Source: Thermoleophilia bacterium (GTDB lineage: Bacteria > Actinomycetota > Thermoleophilia > Gaiellales > F1-60-MAGs149). From it: 42,926 nucleotides of DNA. Location of the stretch: positions 1 through 42,926 of the forward strand of contig SHUX01000004.1 of NCBI GenBank assembly GCA_009694475.1, in the 5' to 3' direction. The notes under the pieces were generated by a model that was given only the letters and a program-made list of their open reading frames with translations, was not told where the DNA came from and searched no databases. Position 1 is the stretch's first letter. Each line of letters starts with the position of its first letter. This document shows, piece after piece, positions 16,398 through 25,452 of the stretch. The position numbers and the translations under genes are program-made.

Positions 16398-16973
16398 CTC
16401 GTCTGGATCCCGCTCTTTGATAATGCCGAAAAGCCTGTCGAGCAGCCGGTAGGTAATGCCCCAGACCACAACATCGGCGGCGTCTGCATAGGGCAAGCGA
16501 TAAGCTGACACCCGCGTCGGCGCCTCGGCAACTTCGGCCGAGACCAACTCAAGATCGGCAAACGGCGTCCACCAGGCGGTGGCGATCTCGTCGGACAACG
16601 TCAGTTCGACGGGGTCGGTGATGTGCGCGACGTACGCGGAGATCACGATCGCAAACGAACGCGGCGTGAGTGGCTCGAGGACACCCAGGATCGAACCGTG
16701 TCTACGTGGATCAAAACCAACCTCCTCCAAGGTCTCGCGGGCGGCAGTGTCGAGCGCGTCGCGATCGCCATCCTCAACCCGCCCCCCAGGCAGTCCAACG
16801 TGCCCCGACCAGGGATCACCAGCGCGCGTCGCCCGTCGACACAACAAAATCTCCGCACCACGCACGCCCTCACGTAGGCAGATCATCACGCACGCCGTAG
16901 CGGCTGGAGGTGGCTCGGCGAGGGTTGGTGCGAGGAGCGACGTCAGCAGTTTGATATCTGGAACAGGCGCCAC
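16395..16973 (-). CDS. Nudix hydrolase, CoA-diphosphatase-like
   Basis: This 192-aa protein has a Nudix box of the NudL/CoA pyrophosphatase type: GHVGLPGGRVEDGDRDALDT followed by the helix RETLEEVGFD, whose Glu residues bind Mg2+ or Mn2+. Such enzymes hydrolyse CoA or its thioesters to phosphopantetheine and 3',5'-ADP. I chose GTG 16973, because TACGCT lies 6 nt upstream, the same leaderless pattern as its divergent HIT neighbour; a longer frame runs upstream but overlaps the HIT gene. Substrate is inferred from the box type. The C-terminal half (VVVWGITYRLLDRLFG) is typical of CoA-type Nudix proteins. Confidence 0.82.
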   Translation of the reverse strand: MAPVPDIKLLTSLLAPTLAEPPPAATACVMICLREGVRGAEILLCRRATRAGDPWSGHVGLPGGRVEDGDRDALDTAARETLEEVGFDPRRHGSILGVLEPLTPRSFAIVISAYVAHITDPVELTLSDEIATAWWTPFADLELVSAEVAEAPTRVSAYRLPYADAADVVVWGITYRLLDRLFGIIKERDPDE

Positions 16974-16979
16974 AAGACG

Positions 16980-16985
16980 AGCGTA
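16980..16985 (-). promoter_or_regulatory. -10 box TACGCT for the Nudix gene
   Basis: TACGCT on the minus strand is followed by cgtctt and GTG 16973. The same hexamer serves the divergent HIT gene; AGCGTACC at 16980-16987 and GGTACGCT at 17005-17012 form an 8-bp inverted repeat. Confidence 0.5.
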
Positions 16986-17006
16986 CCGGGTACACCGCGC
17001 TCGGGG

Positions 17007-17012
17007 TACGCT
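17007..17012 (+). promoter_or_regulatory. -10 box TACGCT for the HIT gene
   Basis: TACGCT is followed by gcggtt and ATG 17019, predicting a leaderless transcript of the HIT-manB operon. Confidence 0.5.
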
Positions 17013-17018
17013 GCGGTT

Positions 17019-17516
17019 ATGGAGCGCATCTGGGCACCCTGGCGGTTGGAATTCGTCAAGTCCGCATCCGGCCACGAACCGCTGGAGTGTGTGTTCTGTG
17101 CTGCTCCGACCGATCCCGACGATCAGAAGCAGCTGATCCTGCACCGCGGTCCGACCTGCTTCGTGATCCTCAATCTCTACCCCTACACCAACGGGCACAT
17201 TCTGATCGCCCCCTACCGCCACCTCGCCAACCCGGGAGAACTGGACACCACAGAGCGGGCTGAGCTCTGGGAGCTCTTTGATCACGCACTCACGGTGCTC
17301 GATCGGACACTGAAGCCGCATGGAGCGAATGCTGGTCTTAATCTCGGTCGCACAGCCGGCGCAGGAATCGAGGGGCACATTCACCTACACGTCGTACCGC
17401 GCTGGAACGGAGACACAAACTTCATGCCCGTTCTGGCCGACACGAGGGTGATGGCGCAGCATCTCGACGACACCTGGCGACTCCTGCGGGAGGCATGGGT
17501 ACCCTCTCAGACATGA
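17019..17516 (+). CDS. HIT-family nucleotide hydrolase/phosphorylase (Ap4A-type)
   Basis: This 165-aa protein has the histidine-triad motif GHIHLHVVPRW (residues about 118-128), where the middle His attacks the alpha-phosphate of a nucleotide. The N-terminal CVFCAAP and the N-Y-P-Y-T-N-G-H-I-L-I-A-P strand place it near actinobacterial Ap4A phosphorylases. It likely clears diadenosine polyphosphates or related AMP conjugates in the cytoplasm. Its stop overlaps the start of the phosphomannomutase gene (ATGA). Exact substrate is inferred. Confidence 0.88.
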   Translation: MERIWAPWRLEFVKSASGHEPLECVFCAAPTDPDDQKQLILHRGPTCFVILNLYPYTNGHILIAPYRHLANPGELDTTERAELWELFDHALTVLDRTLKPHGANAGLNLGRTAGAGIEGHIHLHVVPRWNGDTNFMPVLADTRVMAQHLDDTWRLLREAWVPSQT

Positions 17517-18862
17517 CGCTTGATCCCGCAATCTTCAAGGCCTATGACGTCCGTGGCATCGTCCCGGATCAATTCGATCCCGACGGCGCGTATCGCGTCG
17601 CGCGCGCCTACGTTGAGGTCTTCCAAGCAAAGAACATTGCGATCGGGCACGACATGCGGCTTTCCTCGCCGGCTCTCTCTGAGGCGGCCATTCGCGGCGC
17701 TACCGATGGCGGCGCAAACGTCGCCGACTTGGGCCAGATTGGTACCGAGATGCTCTACTTCGCAGTCGCTGATGGCGGCCTCGATGGCGGCATCATCATC
17801 ACCGCTTCGCACAACCCGGCCGAGTACAACGGAATGAAGATCGTGCGCGCGGAAGCCCAACCAGTCGGTAGTGCCTCGGGCCTCAACGAGGTCAAGAAGT
17901 TGGCCACTGGTCCAGCAGAGCTGCCCGCTGTCGAGACACCGGGTACTGCCACAGCGCTCGATGTGCTGCCTGCCTACGCCGCCAAGATGCTGGGGCTGAT
18001 TGACGTTCCCGCCTTGAGACCGCTTCGTGTCGTGCTGGACGGCGGCAGCGGGATGGCCGGGAGGATGCTTGGCCCGATCCTCAAGCGGCTTCCGATTACC
18101 GCGCACGAGTACTTCCTCACACCCGATGGTGCCTTTCCCGACCACCAACCGAATCCACTGCTCGAGGAGAATCGCCAGTTCGTGATCGCCAAGGTGCTGG
18201 AGCACGATGGCTCGATCGGGATCGCCTGGGACGGGGATGCGGACCGCTGCTTCTTCATCGACGAGGAGGGCGAGTTCGTCCCCGGCGACTTCATCACGGC
18301 GCTGCTTGCTGAAGAGGTTCTCAAGCACCATCCGGGTGCGACCATTCTCTACGACGTGCGCGCCTCGCTCGCCGTCCCCGACACCGTCGTGCGCTGTGGC
18401 GGCACTGCGCAGGTCTCGCGCGTCGGCCACGCCTTTATCAAGGTTGCGATCAAGGAGTCGGGTGGCACCTTCGCCGGCGAGGTCTCCGGCCACTACTACT
18501 TCCGCGAGTTCTACGGGGTCGACACAGGCATCCTGCCGGCCCTCCTCGTCTTGCAACTCGTCTCTCGCAGCGGCACGACACTGGTCGAACTACTGCGTCC
18601 GCTGCGCGAGCGGTACTTCATTACCGGCGAGATCAACTCCCCCGTTCCGGACGTCGCGCTCAAGCTCCAGGAACTCAAGGATCGCTATGGCCCTGGCGGC
18701 ACGATCGCGCATCTCGACGGCATCTCGATCGACCATGAGACGTGGCGGTTTAACGTCCGCCCGTCAAACACCGAGCGACTGCTACGTCTCAACCTCGAAG
18801 CCACCACTCAGGCCGAGATGGAGAGTCGTCGTGACGAGGTGTTGGGAGTGATCCGCTCGTGA
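17513..18862 (+). CDS. manB: phosphomannomutase/phosphoglucomutase
   Basis: This 449-aa member of the alpha-D-phosphohexomutase family shows all four signature regions: the N-terminal FKAYDVRGIVPDQ, the phospho-serine loop TASHNPAEYNGMK, the metal-binding DGDADRCFF, the sugar loop GEVSGHYYFREF, and the phosphate-binding RPSNTERLLRLN at the C-terminus. It interconverts mannose- or glucose-6-phosphate with the 1-phosphates for GDP-mannose and cell-envelope glycans. I start it at ATG 17513 (MTLDPAIFKAYD), overlapping the HIT stop; an ATG at 17495 adds six residues but sits only a base from its possible ribosome site. GTGA links it to the next gene. Confidence 0.92.
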   Translation: MTLDPAIFKAYDVRGIVPDQFDPDGAYRVARAYVEVFQAKNIAIGHDMRLSSPALSEAAIRGATDGGANVADLGQIGTEMLYFAVADGGLDGGIIITASHNPAEYNGMKIVRAEAQPVGSASGLNEVKKLATGPAELPAVETPGTATALDVLPAYAAKMLGLIDVPALRPLRVVLDGGSGMAGRMLGPILKRLPITAHEYFLTPDGAFPDHQPNPLLEENRQFVIAKVLEHDGSIGIAWDGDADRCFFIDEEGEFVPGDFITALLAEEVLKHHPGATILYDVRASLAVPDTVVRCGGTAQVSRVGHAFIKVAIKESGGTFAGEVSGHYYFREFYGVDTGILPALLVLQLVSRSGTTLVELLRPLRERYFITGEINSPVPDVALKLQELKDRYGPGGTIAHLDGISIDHETWRFNVRPSNTERLLRLNLEATTQAEMESRRDEVLGVIRS

Positions 18863-19209
18863 CCGACGGGACCACAGTCGTGGCCATGATCGAAGGCATC
18901 CTTGAGCGTTCAGAGGAGGCAGATCAGATTCTGCTCGGTACCATCGCTGCACTCAGCTCGCAGTACGAGACGAGTGTAGGCATCCGCTTTATCGAAGAGG
19001 GCACGTTCTCAGATGGTCCCTGGGCAGGTGAGCCCGGAACAGTGGCGACCGAAATTGCCATCCGCTACGACGACGAACTTGTCGCGATGCTGGTGACGCC
19101 CGCGGTCCTCGATGCCGCTGCAGTCAGGACGTGGGAACAGATCGGAAATCTGATCAGCGCCTTCTGTCTGGTTGGCTGGGACATCGGCGGCGAGGACTGG
19201 GAGCCGTAA
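18859..19209 (+). CDS. small GAF-like conserved protein
   Basis: This 116-aa protein starts at GTG 18859 inside the manB stop (GTGA). It looks like the second half of a GAF-type fold: strands with YETSVGIRFIEEG, ATEIAIRYDDELVAML, then a helix and the ending LVGWDIGGEDWEP. I recall similar C-termini in short Thermoleophilia GAF proteins, but have not searched. No catalytic residues are seen. Translational coupling to manB suggests a shared transcript. Function unknown; a sensory or regulatory ligand-binding role would be a guess from the fold. Confidence 0.6.
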   Translation: MTDGTTVVAMIEGILERSEEADQILLGTIAALSSQYETSVGIRFIEEGTFSDGPWAGEPGTVATEIAIRYDDELVAMLVTPAVLDAAAVRTWEQIGNLISAFCLVGWDIGGEDWEP

Positions 19210-19213
19210 GGGT

Positions 19214-19690
19214 CTAGACGCCGCCGCTCGTCCCGCCGCGTTGGAGCAACTCGCGGTCGAAGGTGTCACGCATGTTGTGAGGGTCGCTGATTCCCCGCAA
19301 TGCGAGGTCCGAATCGCTGATGTCCGAGCCGGCGGTATCGAACTCGATGTCGCCGAAATTGAGCACACGCCCGTAGAGGCCCTGCTTCGTGTTGACGTTC
19401 TGAATGCGCTCAATGCTGGCACTGCGCTCGTTACGGTTTGTAATGCCCCGGCGCACAACAACGCGGCGGTTCGTCACCATGTAGTGGCTGTCGAGCCGCT
19501 TGATCCACGCCAGCACCACGACGACGGCAATAAAGATCATCGAGACGGCAAAGAACCAGGAGACTGGGACTTCGACAACGCGATTCAGCAGCACACCAAC
19601 GAGACTCCACTTAAGCAGAAACGAGATCGACCACTTCCACGTCGGCCGTCCCTCCCAGATTAATGTTTCGCCCTCGAGAATTTCTGCCAT
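19214..19690 (-). CDS. bacterial PH-domain membrane protein
   Basis: This 158-aa protein has an N-terminal EGETLIWEGRPTWKW motif typical of bPH_2 proteins, two hydrophobic segments (about 22-38 and 44-62: SFLLKWSLVGVLL and WFFAVSMIFIAVVVVLAW), and a PH-like domain with YMVTNRRVVVRRGI and RIQNVNTKQGLYGRVLNFGDI. It is likely a membrane protein with its PH domain in the cytoplasm. ATG 19690 has a GGAG-rich ribosome site 8 nt upstream. The function of this family is unknown. It ends five bases from the convergent GAF-like stop. Confidence 0.78.
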   Translation of the reverse strand: MAEILEGETLIWEGRPTWKWSISFLLKWSLVGVLLNRVVEVPVSWFFAVSMIFIAVVVVLAWIKRLDSHYMVTNRRVVVRRGITNRNERSASIERIQNVNTKQGLYGRVLNFGDIEFDTAGSDISDSDLALRGISDPHNMRDTFDRELLQRGGTSGGV

Positions 19691-19765
19691 CGTGCTCTCT
19701 CCTCAGTTGTCCGGCAGAACGGTATCGCACCGACCCGTCAGATGTGCACGTTGGCTGATCTGTAG

Positions 19766-19771
19766 TAGATT
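19766..19771 (+). promoter_or_regulatory. -10 box TAGATT for the flavin oxidase
   Basis: TAGATT is followed by ctggca and ATG 19778, the same leaderless arrangement. The 87-base gap to the divergent PH gene holds this promoter; no other element is evident. Confidence 0.5.
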
Positions 19772-19777
19772 CTGGCA

Positions 19778-20950
19778 ATGGCGACGTATGACGTGTGCGT
19801 GATCGGGAGCGGCCTAGTCGGAGCCTCCACTGCCAATGCGCTCGTCCGTCAAGGCGCGGGACGCGTGCTACTGCTCGATCGAGGTAACGCCGGCAGCGGC
19901 GACTCTGCCCTGACGTTCGGGATGGTGCGGCGCCACTACACGAACCCCGTACTGATTCAACTGTCGATGGCCGGAACTGAGATCCTTGCCAACTGGGACG
20001 ACGAGGTCGGCGTCGGTAGCGGCGGGTACGTTCCCACTGGGTATCTGCTGCCTGTCCCGGAACGACTCGTTGCTGCCTGCCAAGCCAATGTCGAGCGCCA
20101 GCAGGGATACGGGCTCGACACGCGCCTGCTTCGTCCGAACGAGATCGCGGATGTGGAGCCGCTGCTGTCGACAGAAGGCGTCGCCGCAGCGGCGTACGAG
20201 CCAGGCGGTGGCGTCTGCGACGGTCGACTGATGATCGACTCCTGGCTCCTCGACGGGCTTGGCCGCGGGCTCGAGTTGCGCCAGCACGCACCGGTCTCTG
20301 CGATCACCTTTAACGGCGACCGTGCAACCGGCGTACAACTTGCTAATGGTGAGCACATTGAGGCGGGCCAGGTCGTCGTCGCGACGGGTGGGTGGTCGCC
20401 AGAGGTGCTCGCGGGCATCTGGGCGGTGCCATTCAACCTCGTGCGGATCCAAGTCGCCGTTCTGCGACTGCCGCCGGGGCACGTCGCGCCGGCTGCCGTG
20501 ACGAGCGATGCGGTATCGAATGTCGTCGTACGAGCGGCAGCCGGCCGCGACATCTGGGTGGTTGCCTACCAGTCGGATACTCCCGTCATCGGCGTCCGCG
20601 ACGACTGCCAACGACCATTACTCGACGGCTACGAGGCCGCCATCCGTGGTCCGCTCACCGAGCGCTTCCCCAGCCTTGCCACGGCACCTCTGGTAGGTGG
20701 TTGGGGTGGAGCCTACGACGCGACACCGGATTGGCATCCCTTGGTTGGTCGGGTTCCCGGGACCGAGGCGCTCTGGATCTGTGCCGGTTGGTCTGGACAT
20801 GGCCTCAAGTCGACACCTGCGATTGGGCGAGTGATGGCGTCCCTCTTGACAGCCGAAACGCCTGCGATCGATGTCAGCGACCTCGCGCCGGATCGCTTCG
20901 CACGCGGCTTCGAGAACCCGCTGGCTTACGGGCCAGGCGCCCGAGCCTAG
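19778..20950 (+). CDS. FAD-dependent amino-acid/sarcosine-type oxidase (DAO family)
   Basis: This 390-aa flavoprotein starts with the dinucleotide-binding motif DVCVIGSGLVGASTANALV and acidic VLLLDRG. It has GSGDSALTFGMVRRHY, where relatives attach or cradle FAD, and ends with WICAGWSGHGLKSTPAIG, the C-terminal FAD segment of sarcosine oxidase/glycine oxidase-type enzymes. It probably oxidises an N-methyl amino acid or other secondary amino acid, making H2O2. The gene is alone, facing the rel gene; their stops abut with no base between them. The substrate is not identifiable, but methylated glycine derivatives would fit the Rieske operon theme. Confidence 0.85.
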   Translation: MATYDVCVIGSGLVGASTANALVRQGAGRVLLLDRGNAGSGDSALTFGMVRRHYTNPVLIQLSMAGTEILANWDDEVGVGSGGYVPTGYLLPVPERLVAACQANVERQQGYGLDTRLLRPNEIADVEPLLSTEGVAAAAYEPGGGVCDGRLMIDSWLLDGLGRGLELRQHAPVSAITFNGDRATGVQLANGEHIEAGQVVVATGGWSPEVLAGIWAVPFNLVRIQVAVLRLPPGHVAPAAVTSDAVSNVVVRAAAGRDIWVVAYQSDTPVIGVRDDCQRPLLDGYEAAIRGPLTERFPSLATAPLVGGWGGAYDATPDWHPLVGRVPGTEALWICAGWSGHGLKSTPAIGRVMASLLTAETPAIDVSDLAPDRFARGFENPLAYGPGARA

Positions 20951-23146
20951 CTACGTTCGCTCACCGGGAGTCACGCGGAAGGCGTCGACGACCGAATCGA
21001 TCTGTCGGAGCGAGGCCAGCACCGTCTTGAGCGTGCGCAGGTCGCCGATCTCGAGCACGTACCAGTTGCGTGACATGCCCTCGCTGACATGGCCGCCGTA
21101 CTCGACCACATTGCAGCCGTGCTCGGCGACCGTACGGCCGACATCTTCGAGCAGGCGCGGACGATCCCACGCCTCGAGTGCGACACCCACGCGGAACGAC
21201 GCCTCCGGCTCTTCACCACTCCACGCAACGGGCGTGAAACGCTCGGGCGTCCTCGCGAGTTGCCGCGAGTTGGGGCAGTCGATGCGATGGATCGTGATTC
21301 CACGCCCGACCGAGATGTAGCCAACGATGTCGTCGCCTGGCACAGGTGTACAGCACTTCGCCATACGCACCATCACGCCCGCATCTGGCTCGCCATCGAC
21401 AATGATCCCGTACGAGTTCGATGCCAGCGCGCGGTTGCGCCCACCCGTCCGACGCGCGGGCGTCGGCTCGGTTTCGACCTCGGCTGTCTTGAGATGGGAC
21501 AGGAGTTTCTGGATCACGAGCGCTACGGCGACTTTGCCGCTGCCGAGTGCCACGTAGAACTCCTCGGCCTTGTGGTAGCCCATCTCTCGCATCACGCCAG
21601 CCAGAACGGGCGAGGAGGCGATGCGCTGCGTTGGGAGGCGATTCTGCTTGAGAGCGTTCTGCAGCAGATCGCGCCCTTTTTGCTCCGTGTCCTCGCGCTG
21701 TTCGCGTGCGAACCAGACCCGGATTTTATTTCGCGCACGCGTCGTCGTGACCACGCCAAGCCAGTCGCGCGAGGGGCCGCGTTCGCCCTTCGACGTCAGC
21801 ACTTCGACGATGTCGCCGGATGTAAGCGTCGACGACAACGACACGATGCGGCCGTTGACCTTCGCACCAACACAACGATGACCGACGTCTGTGTGCACGG
21901 CATAGGCAAAGTCGAGCGGTGTCGCTCCCGCCGCCAGTGCCTTCAGTTCGCCCTTCGGCGTAAAGACGAAGATCTCATCGTCGACGAGCCCCGTGCGCAG
22001 ATCCGCCATGTAGCCCTGCGGATCGCCTTCCGGCACGGCCACGAGATCATCAAGCCACTGCGTCGCGACACCCGTGCGTTCCTTGTAGAGCCAATGTGCG
22101 GCGACACCAAATTCGGCGCGTTGATGCATCTCACTCGTACGCACCTGGATCTCGAGTGGCTTGCCGTGGGGTCCGATGATGGTCGTGTGGAGTGACTGGT
22201 AGCCGTTCGACTTCGGCACGGCGACGTAGTCCTTGAACCGTCCGGGCATTGGTTTCCAGAGGGCATGGACAACGCCGATCGTGCCGTAGCAATCGCGGTC
22301 CGAGTCGACTAAAACGCGCATCGCAGTGAGGTCATAGATCTCGTTGAACTCTTTGCCACGCCGCGCCATTTTCTCGTGGATCGAATAGAAGTGCTTGGCA
22401 CGCCCGGCGATCGAAGCCTTGATCGAGACCACCTGCAACTGCTCAAGCAACTGCTTGCCGGCTTCGGAGACAAACCGCTCGCGATCGGCGCGACGCTCGT
22501 TGACCATCAACTCGATCTCGGCATACTTGCGCGGATAGAGCGTCGCAAAGGCGAGGTCTTCGAGCTCCCACTTGATCGAGTGGATACCGAGCCGGTGAGC
22601 CAGCGGCGCGTACACCTCGAGCGTCTCCTTGGCCTTCTGCAACTGCTTCTGCTTGCCAAGGAATGAGAGGGTGCGCATGTTGTGCAGGCGGTCGGCCAGT
22701 TTGATCACGATCACCCGGATGTCCTCGGCCATCGAGAGAATCATCTTGCGGTAATTCTCGGCCTCGGCCTCTTCACGCGACGCGAACTGGATCTTCGAGA
22801 GTTTGGTAACCCCTTCGACGAGTACCCGTACCTCGGGACCGAAGCGCTGCTCGATCTCGTCGGCGGTGGCATCGGTGTCTTCGATCACATCGTGTAGGAG
22901 CGCGCCGATCAGCACGTTCTCCGGCTGCCGTAGTTGGGCGCAGATCTTCGCCACGCCCCACGGGTGATAGACGAACGGCTCGCCACTTTTCCGCAACTGG
23001 CCATCGTGGTGGAGGCAAGTAACTTCGAACGCGGCAGCGAGCCGCTCGGTGTCGGCATCCGGCGCGTACTCATGAACGTCCTCGATCAGTTCGTCCAAAA
23101 GCTGACGGTGAATCTCCGCGGCGGGTACAAGTGCGGTAACTGGCAT
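20951..23146 (-). CDS. rel: bifunctional (p)ppGpp synthetase/hydrolase Rel
   Basis: This 731-aa long RelA/SpoT homologue makes and breaks the stringent-response alarmone. Domains in order: HD hydrolase with YHPWGVAKICAQL and LHDVIEDT (metal ligands; residues about 60-105), synthetase with GRFKDYVAVPKSNGYQSLHT (about 305), TGS (VFTPKGELKALAAGATPLDFA, about 395), and a C-terminal zinc-finger/ACT region ending in a VLEIGDLRTLKTVL strand. The RFKD loop marks the bifunctional type, not the EFDD type of monofunctional RelA. The gene follows recJ by 45 bases as in many actinobacteria. Its TAG abuts the TAG of the convergent oxidase. Confidence 0.95.
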   Translation of the reverse strand: MPVTALVPAAEIHRQLLDELIEDVHEYAPDADTERLAAAFEVTCLHHDGQLRKSGEPFVYHPWGVAKICAQLRQPENVLIGALLHDVIEDTDATADEIEQRFGPEVRVLVEGVTKLSKIQFASREEAEAENYRKMILSMAEDIRVIVIKLADRLHNMRTLSFLGKQKQLQKAKETLEVYAPLAHRLGIHSIKWELEDLAFATLYPRKYAEIELMVNERRADRERFVSEAGKQLLEQLQVVSIKASIAGRAKHFYSIHEKMARRGKEFNEIYDLTAMRVLVDSDRDCYGTIGVVHALWKPMPGRFKDYVAVPKSNGYQSLHTTIIGPHGKPLEIQVRTSEMHQRAEFGVAAHWLYKERTGVATQWLDDLVAVPEGDPQGYMADLRTGLVDDEIFVFTPKGELKALAAGATPLDFAYAVHTDVGHRCVGAKVNGRIVSLSSTLTSGDIVEVLTSKGERGPSRDWLGVVTTTRARNKIRVWFAREQREDTEQKGRDLLQNALKQNRLPTQRIASSPVLAGVMREMGYHKAEEFYVALGSGKVAVALVIQKLLSHLKTAEVETEPTPARRTGGRNRALASNSYGIIVDGEPDAGVMVRMAKCCTPVPGDDIVGYISVGRGITIHRIDCPNSRQLARTPERFTPVAWSGEEPEASFRVGVALEAWDRPRLLEDVGRTVAEHGCNVVEYGGHVSEGMSRNWYVLEIGDLRTLKTVLASLRQIDSVVDAFRVTPGERT

Positions 23147-23191
23147 TGCCCTGCGAATGGTACCGGAGTCCGATTCCGCGCCGGGCGGTGA

Positions 23192-25420
23192 CTAGGCGCG
23201 AACGCCGTACACGCTGGCTGCGAAGCGGTGCTCCGCCGCGCCGTCGACCCGCACCCAGCTCGGGCCGATCGGACCGAGCCACGCATCCCGCGGCGGATCG
23301 AGCAGTACGGCATCGACGAAATGTGTCGCGAGCTCGTGGTGAGTCGTCAACGTGTCGTGATCAATCAAAACGATCCACGCCCCAGCAAGGAGGTGTTTCG
23401 TCCGCTCCGCGATGGCGGAATCTGAGCACAGGCGGGAAAACAGCAGGGCGCCACTGAGGCCAAACCGTTGAGGGTGAAGTGCCGTCGCGAGCATGCTTCG
23501 CCGTCGCGCAACGTCTGCCACGACGATTAGGACTCCCTGACCGGCGGCAGCGAGCCGCGTCAACTCGGCGATCGCACCACCATCGCGCGCATCGCGCATC
23601 GCGTCGAGCGCGACACCATCGGCCAGACACGGCTGCTCCGCCAACGCCGTTCCCCGCAGCAACTGACAGGTCTGATCACACGGCGTCAGGCACAGGCCGG
23701 GTGGCACCGCGAGGTCGTCAGGGAGCGGTTGCACCGTCCGCGTGATCAACTCGACCCGTTCGGTGCCCTGCCAGACAGATCGCTCGATCCGGGCCGCCAC
23801 ATCCATCCGTACGCCGCTCGCCAACTCATCGAAGCGGTCGCCGCTGCTCCAGGCCACGGCCCGGCACGAGCCAGCGGCCGTGCGCACGCGCATGTCGATG
23901 TGCTTGCCTTCTGCGCCGATCCGGCGCACGTCGGTAAGCTCGGCGGCAGGGATTAGGACCGTCACCGCCGGATTACCCATTCCGACTGGATCCAGCCGTG
24001 CAAGGTCGGCCGCCACCTCGATCGTCACGTCCGTCAGCGAGACAACGGCGTCGATCCGCTCGGTAGCGCGTAGATCGGCACCCTGCAGCGTTGCCGTCGC
24101 ATGCACGGCAAACGCCTCGGCGAAGGCATCGACCTGATCGGTGCGAATCGAGACTCCCGCGGCAGCTCGGTGCCCACCCCAGCGCTCGAGATACGAATCG
24201 CAGACCGTGAGTGCCGCATGCAGATCAAATGCCTCGATACTGCGACCCGAGCCCTGGCCCTGCTCGCCATCGAGGGCAATCAGCACCACCGGGCGGCGCA
24301 GGCGCTCGACCACACGGGAGGCGACGATGCCAACGACACCGGCGTGCCAGCCGTCCGAGGCCAGCACGATGCCGAGTGCATCCTGCCGCGACGGGGGTGC
24401 TGCCTGATAGACGTCGATTGCCTCGCGGAGGATGCGATCCTCGATCGTGCGTCGGCGGCGGTTGAGGCTGTCGAGCTGCTCTGCCAACTCATGTGCCTCG
24501 CGTGGGTCCTGCGTCATCATCAGTCGCAACGCTGCGTCGGCGTGCTCCAAGCGGCCAGCCGCGTTGAGCCGCGGACCAACTCGAAAGCCGATCGCACTCG
24601 CGTCGATCACGCGCTTGTCGACCTTGGCGACCTTCAGCAAGGCATCCAGACCAAGGCGCTTGCCCTCGCCAATGCGGCGTAGCCCGCGGCGCGCGAGCGA
24701 CCGGTTCTCATCCACCAACGGTACGAGGTCGGCGATCGTAGCGATCGCGACGAGGTCGACGACACCCTCGAGAATTGCGGGGTCAGCCTGACAGGCGCCG
24801 ACCAAACCCTCCAAGAGTTTGTACGCCGTACCCGCACCACAGAGTGCATCGAAGGGATACTGATCGCGCAGGGCCGGCGCCACGATTGGACAGGCCGGCA
24901 GACGATCGGTTTGTCGGTGGTGGTCGGTAATGATCAAGGTCACACCAAGTTGCTCGGCGCGCTCCGCTGCCTCCACCGCGGTGATACCGCAGTCGACCGT
25001 CACGATCAGGTGCACCCCTTCCGCGTGCAGGCGCTCGACTGTCTCGACTGCTAACCCATAGCCCTCATCGAAGCGACTGGGGATAAATGGCCGTACCGTC
25101 GCACCGAGGGCGGCCAATCCCTCGCAGAGCAGCGCCGTTGCGCAGACACCGTCGGCGTCGTAGTCGCCATGCACCACGATCTGCAGGCGATCGGTGATGG
25201 CGCTCTGTAGCAAGGGAATCGCCACCGAGGTGTCTCCAAGCAGCAGCGGGTCGTGCAGAGAGCCCTCCAGATCAAGAAAATCGCGTACGGCGCCTGCGTC
25301 GGTCCAACCCCGCCGCACCAGCGAATCGGCCAACACGCGCGAGATGCCAACCGACTCCACGAGCCGTTGCGAGTCCGCCGTCGCACAGGGCGGGATGACC
25401 AAGCGTTTTCCAGACGGCAT
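23192..25420 (-). CDS. recJ: single-stranded-DNA-specific exonuclease RecJ
   Basis: This 742-aa DHH-superfamily 5'-3' exonuclease acts on single-stranded DNA in recombination and mismatch repair. Motifs are intact: VHGDYDADGVC, VTVDCGIT, ITDHHRQ (motif III), ATIADLVPLVDENR, and the DHHA1 motif RWGGHRAAAGVSI. An OB-fold follows. About 180 residues at the C-terminus (after LAVPPGLCL) resemble the helicase-like C-terminal domain of Bacillus-type RecJ, with VLIVVADVARRRS and VLLDPP. ATG 25420 is preceded at 6 nt by TAGCCT, suggesting an internal leaderless promoter within the secDF-recJ gap of 32 bases. Confidence 0.95.
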   Translation of the reverse strand: MPSGKRLVIPPCATADSQRLVESVGISRVLADSLVRRGWTDAGAVRDFLDLEGSLHDPLLLGDTSVAIPLLQSAITDRLQIVVHGDYDADGVCATALLCEGLAALGATVRPFIPSRFDEGYGLAVETVERLHAEGVHLIVTVDCGITAVEAAERAEQLGVTLIITDHHRQTDRLPACPIVAPALRDQYPFDALCGAGTAYKLLEGLVGACQADPAILEGVVDLVAIATIADLVPLVDENRSLARRGLRRIGEGKRLGLDALLKVAKVDKRVIDASAIGFRVGPRLNAAGRLEHADAALRLMMTQDPREAHELAEQLDSLNRRRRTIEDRILREAIDVYQAAPPSRQDALGIVLASDGWHAGVVGIVASRVVERLRRPVVLIALDGEQGQGSGRSIEAFDLHAALTVCDSYLERWGGHRAAAGVSIRTDQVDAFAEAFAVHATATLQGADLRATERIDAVVSLTDVTIEVAADLARLDPVGMGNPAVTVLIPAAELTDVRRIGAEGKHIDMRVRTAAGSCRAVAWSSGDRFDELASGVRMDVAARIERSVWQGTERVELITRTVQPLPDDLAVPPGLCLTPCDQTCQLLRGTALAEQPCLADGVALDAMRDARDGGAIAELTRLAAAGQGVLIVVADVARRRSMLATALHPQRFGLSGALLFSRLCSDSAIAERTKHLLAGAWIVLIDHDTLTTHHELATHFVDAVLLDPPRDAWLGPIGPSWVRVDGAAEHRFAASVYGVRA

Positions 25421-25426
25421 GACGTC

Positions 25427-25432
25427 AGGCTA
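25427..25432 (-). promoter_or_regulatory. possible -10 box TAGCCT for recJ
   Basis: TAGCCT on the minus strand is followed by gacgtc and ATG 25420, so recJ may also be expressed independently of secDF. Confidence 0.4.
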
Positions 25433-25452
25433 GGCGCGCGCCCGGACGGTGG

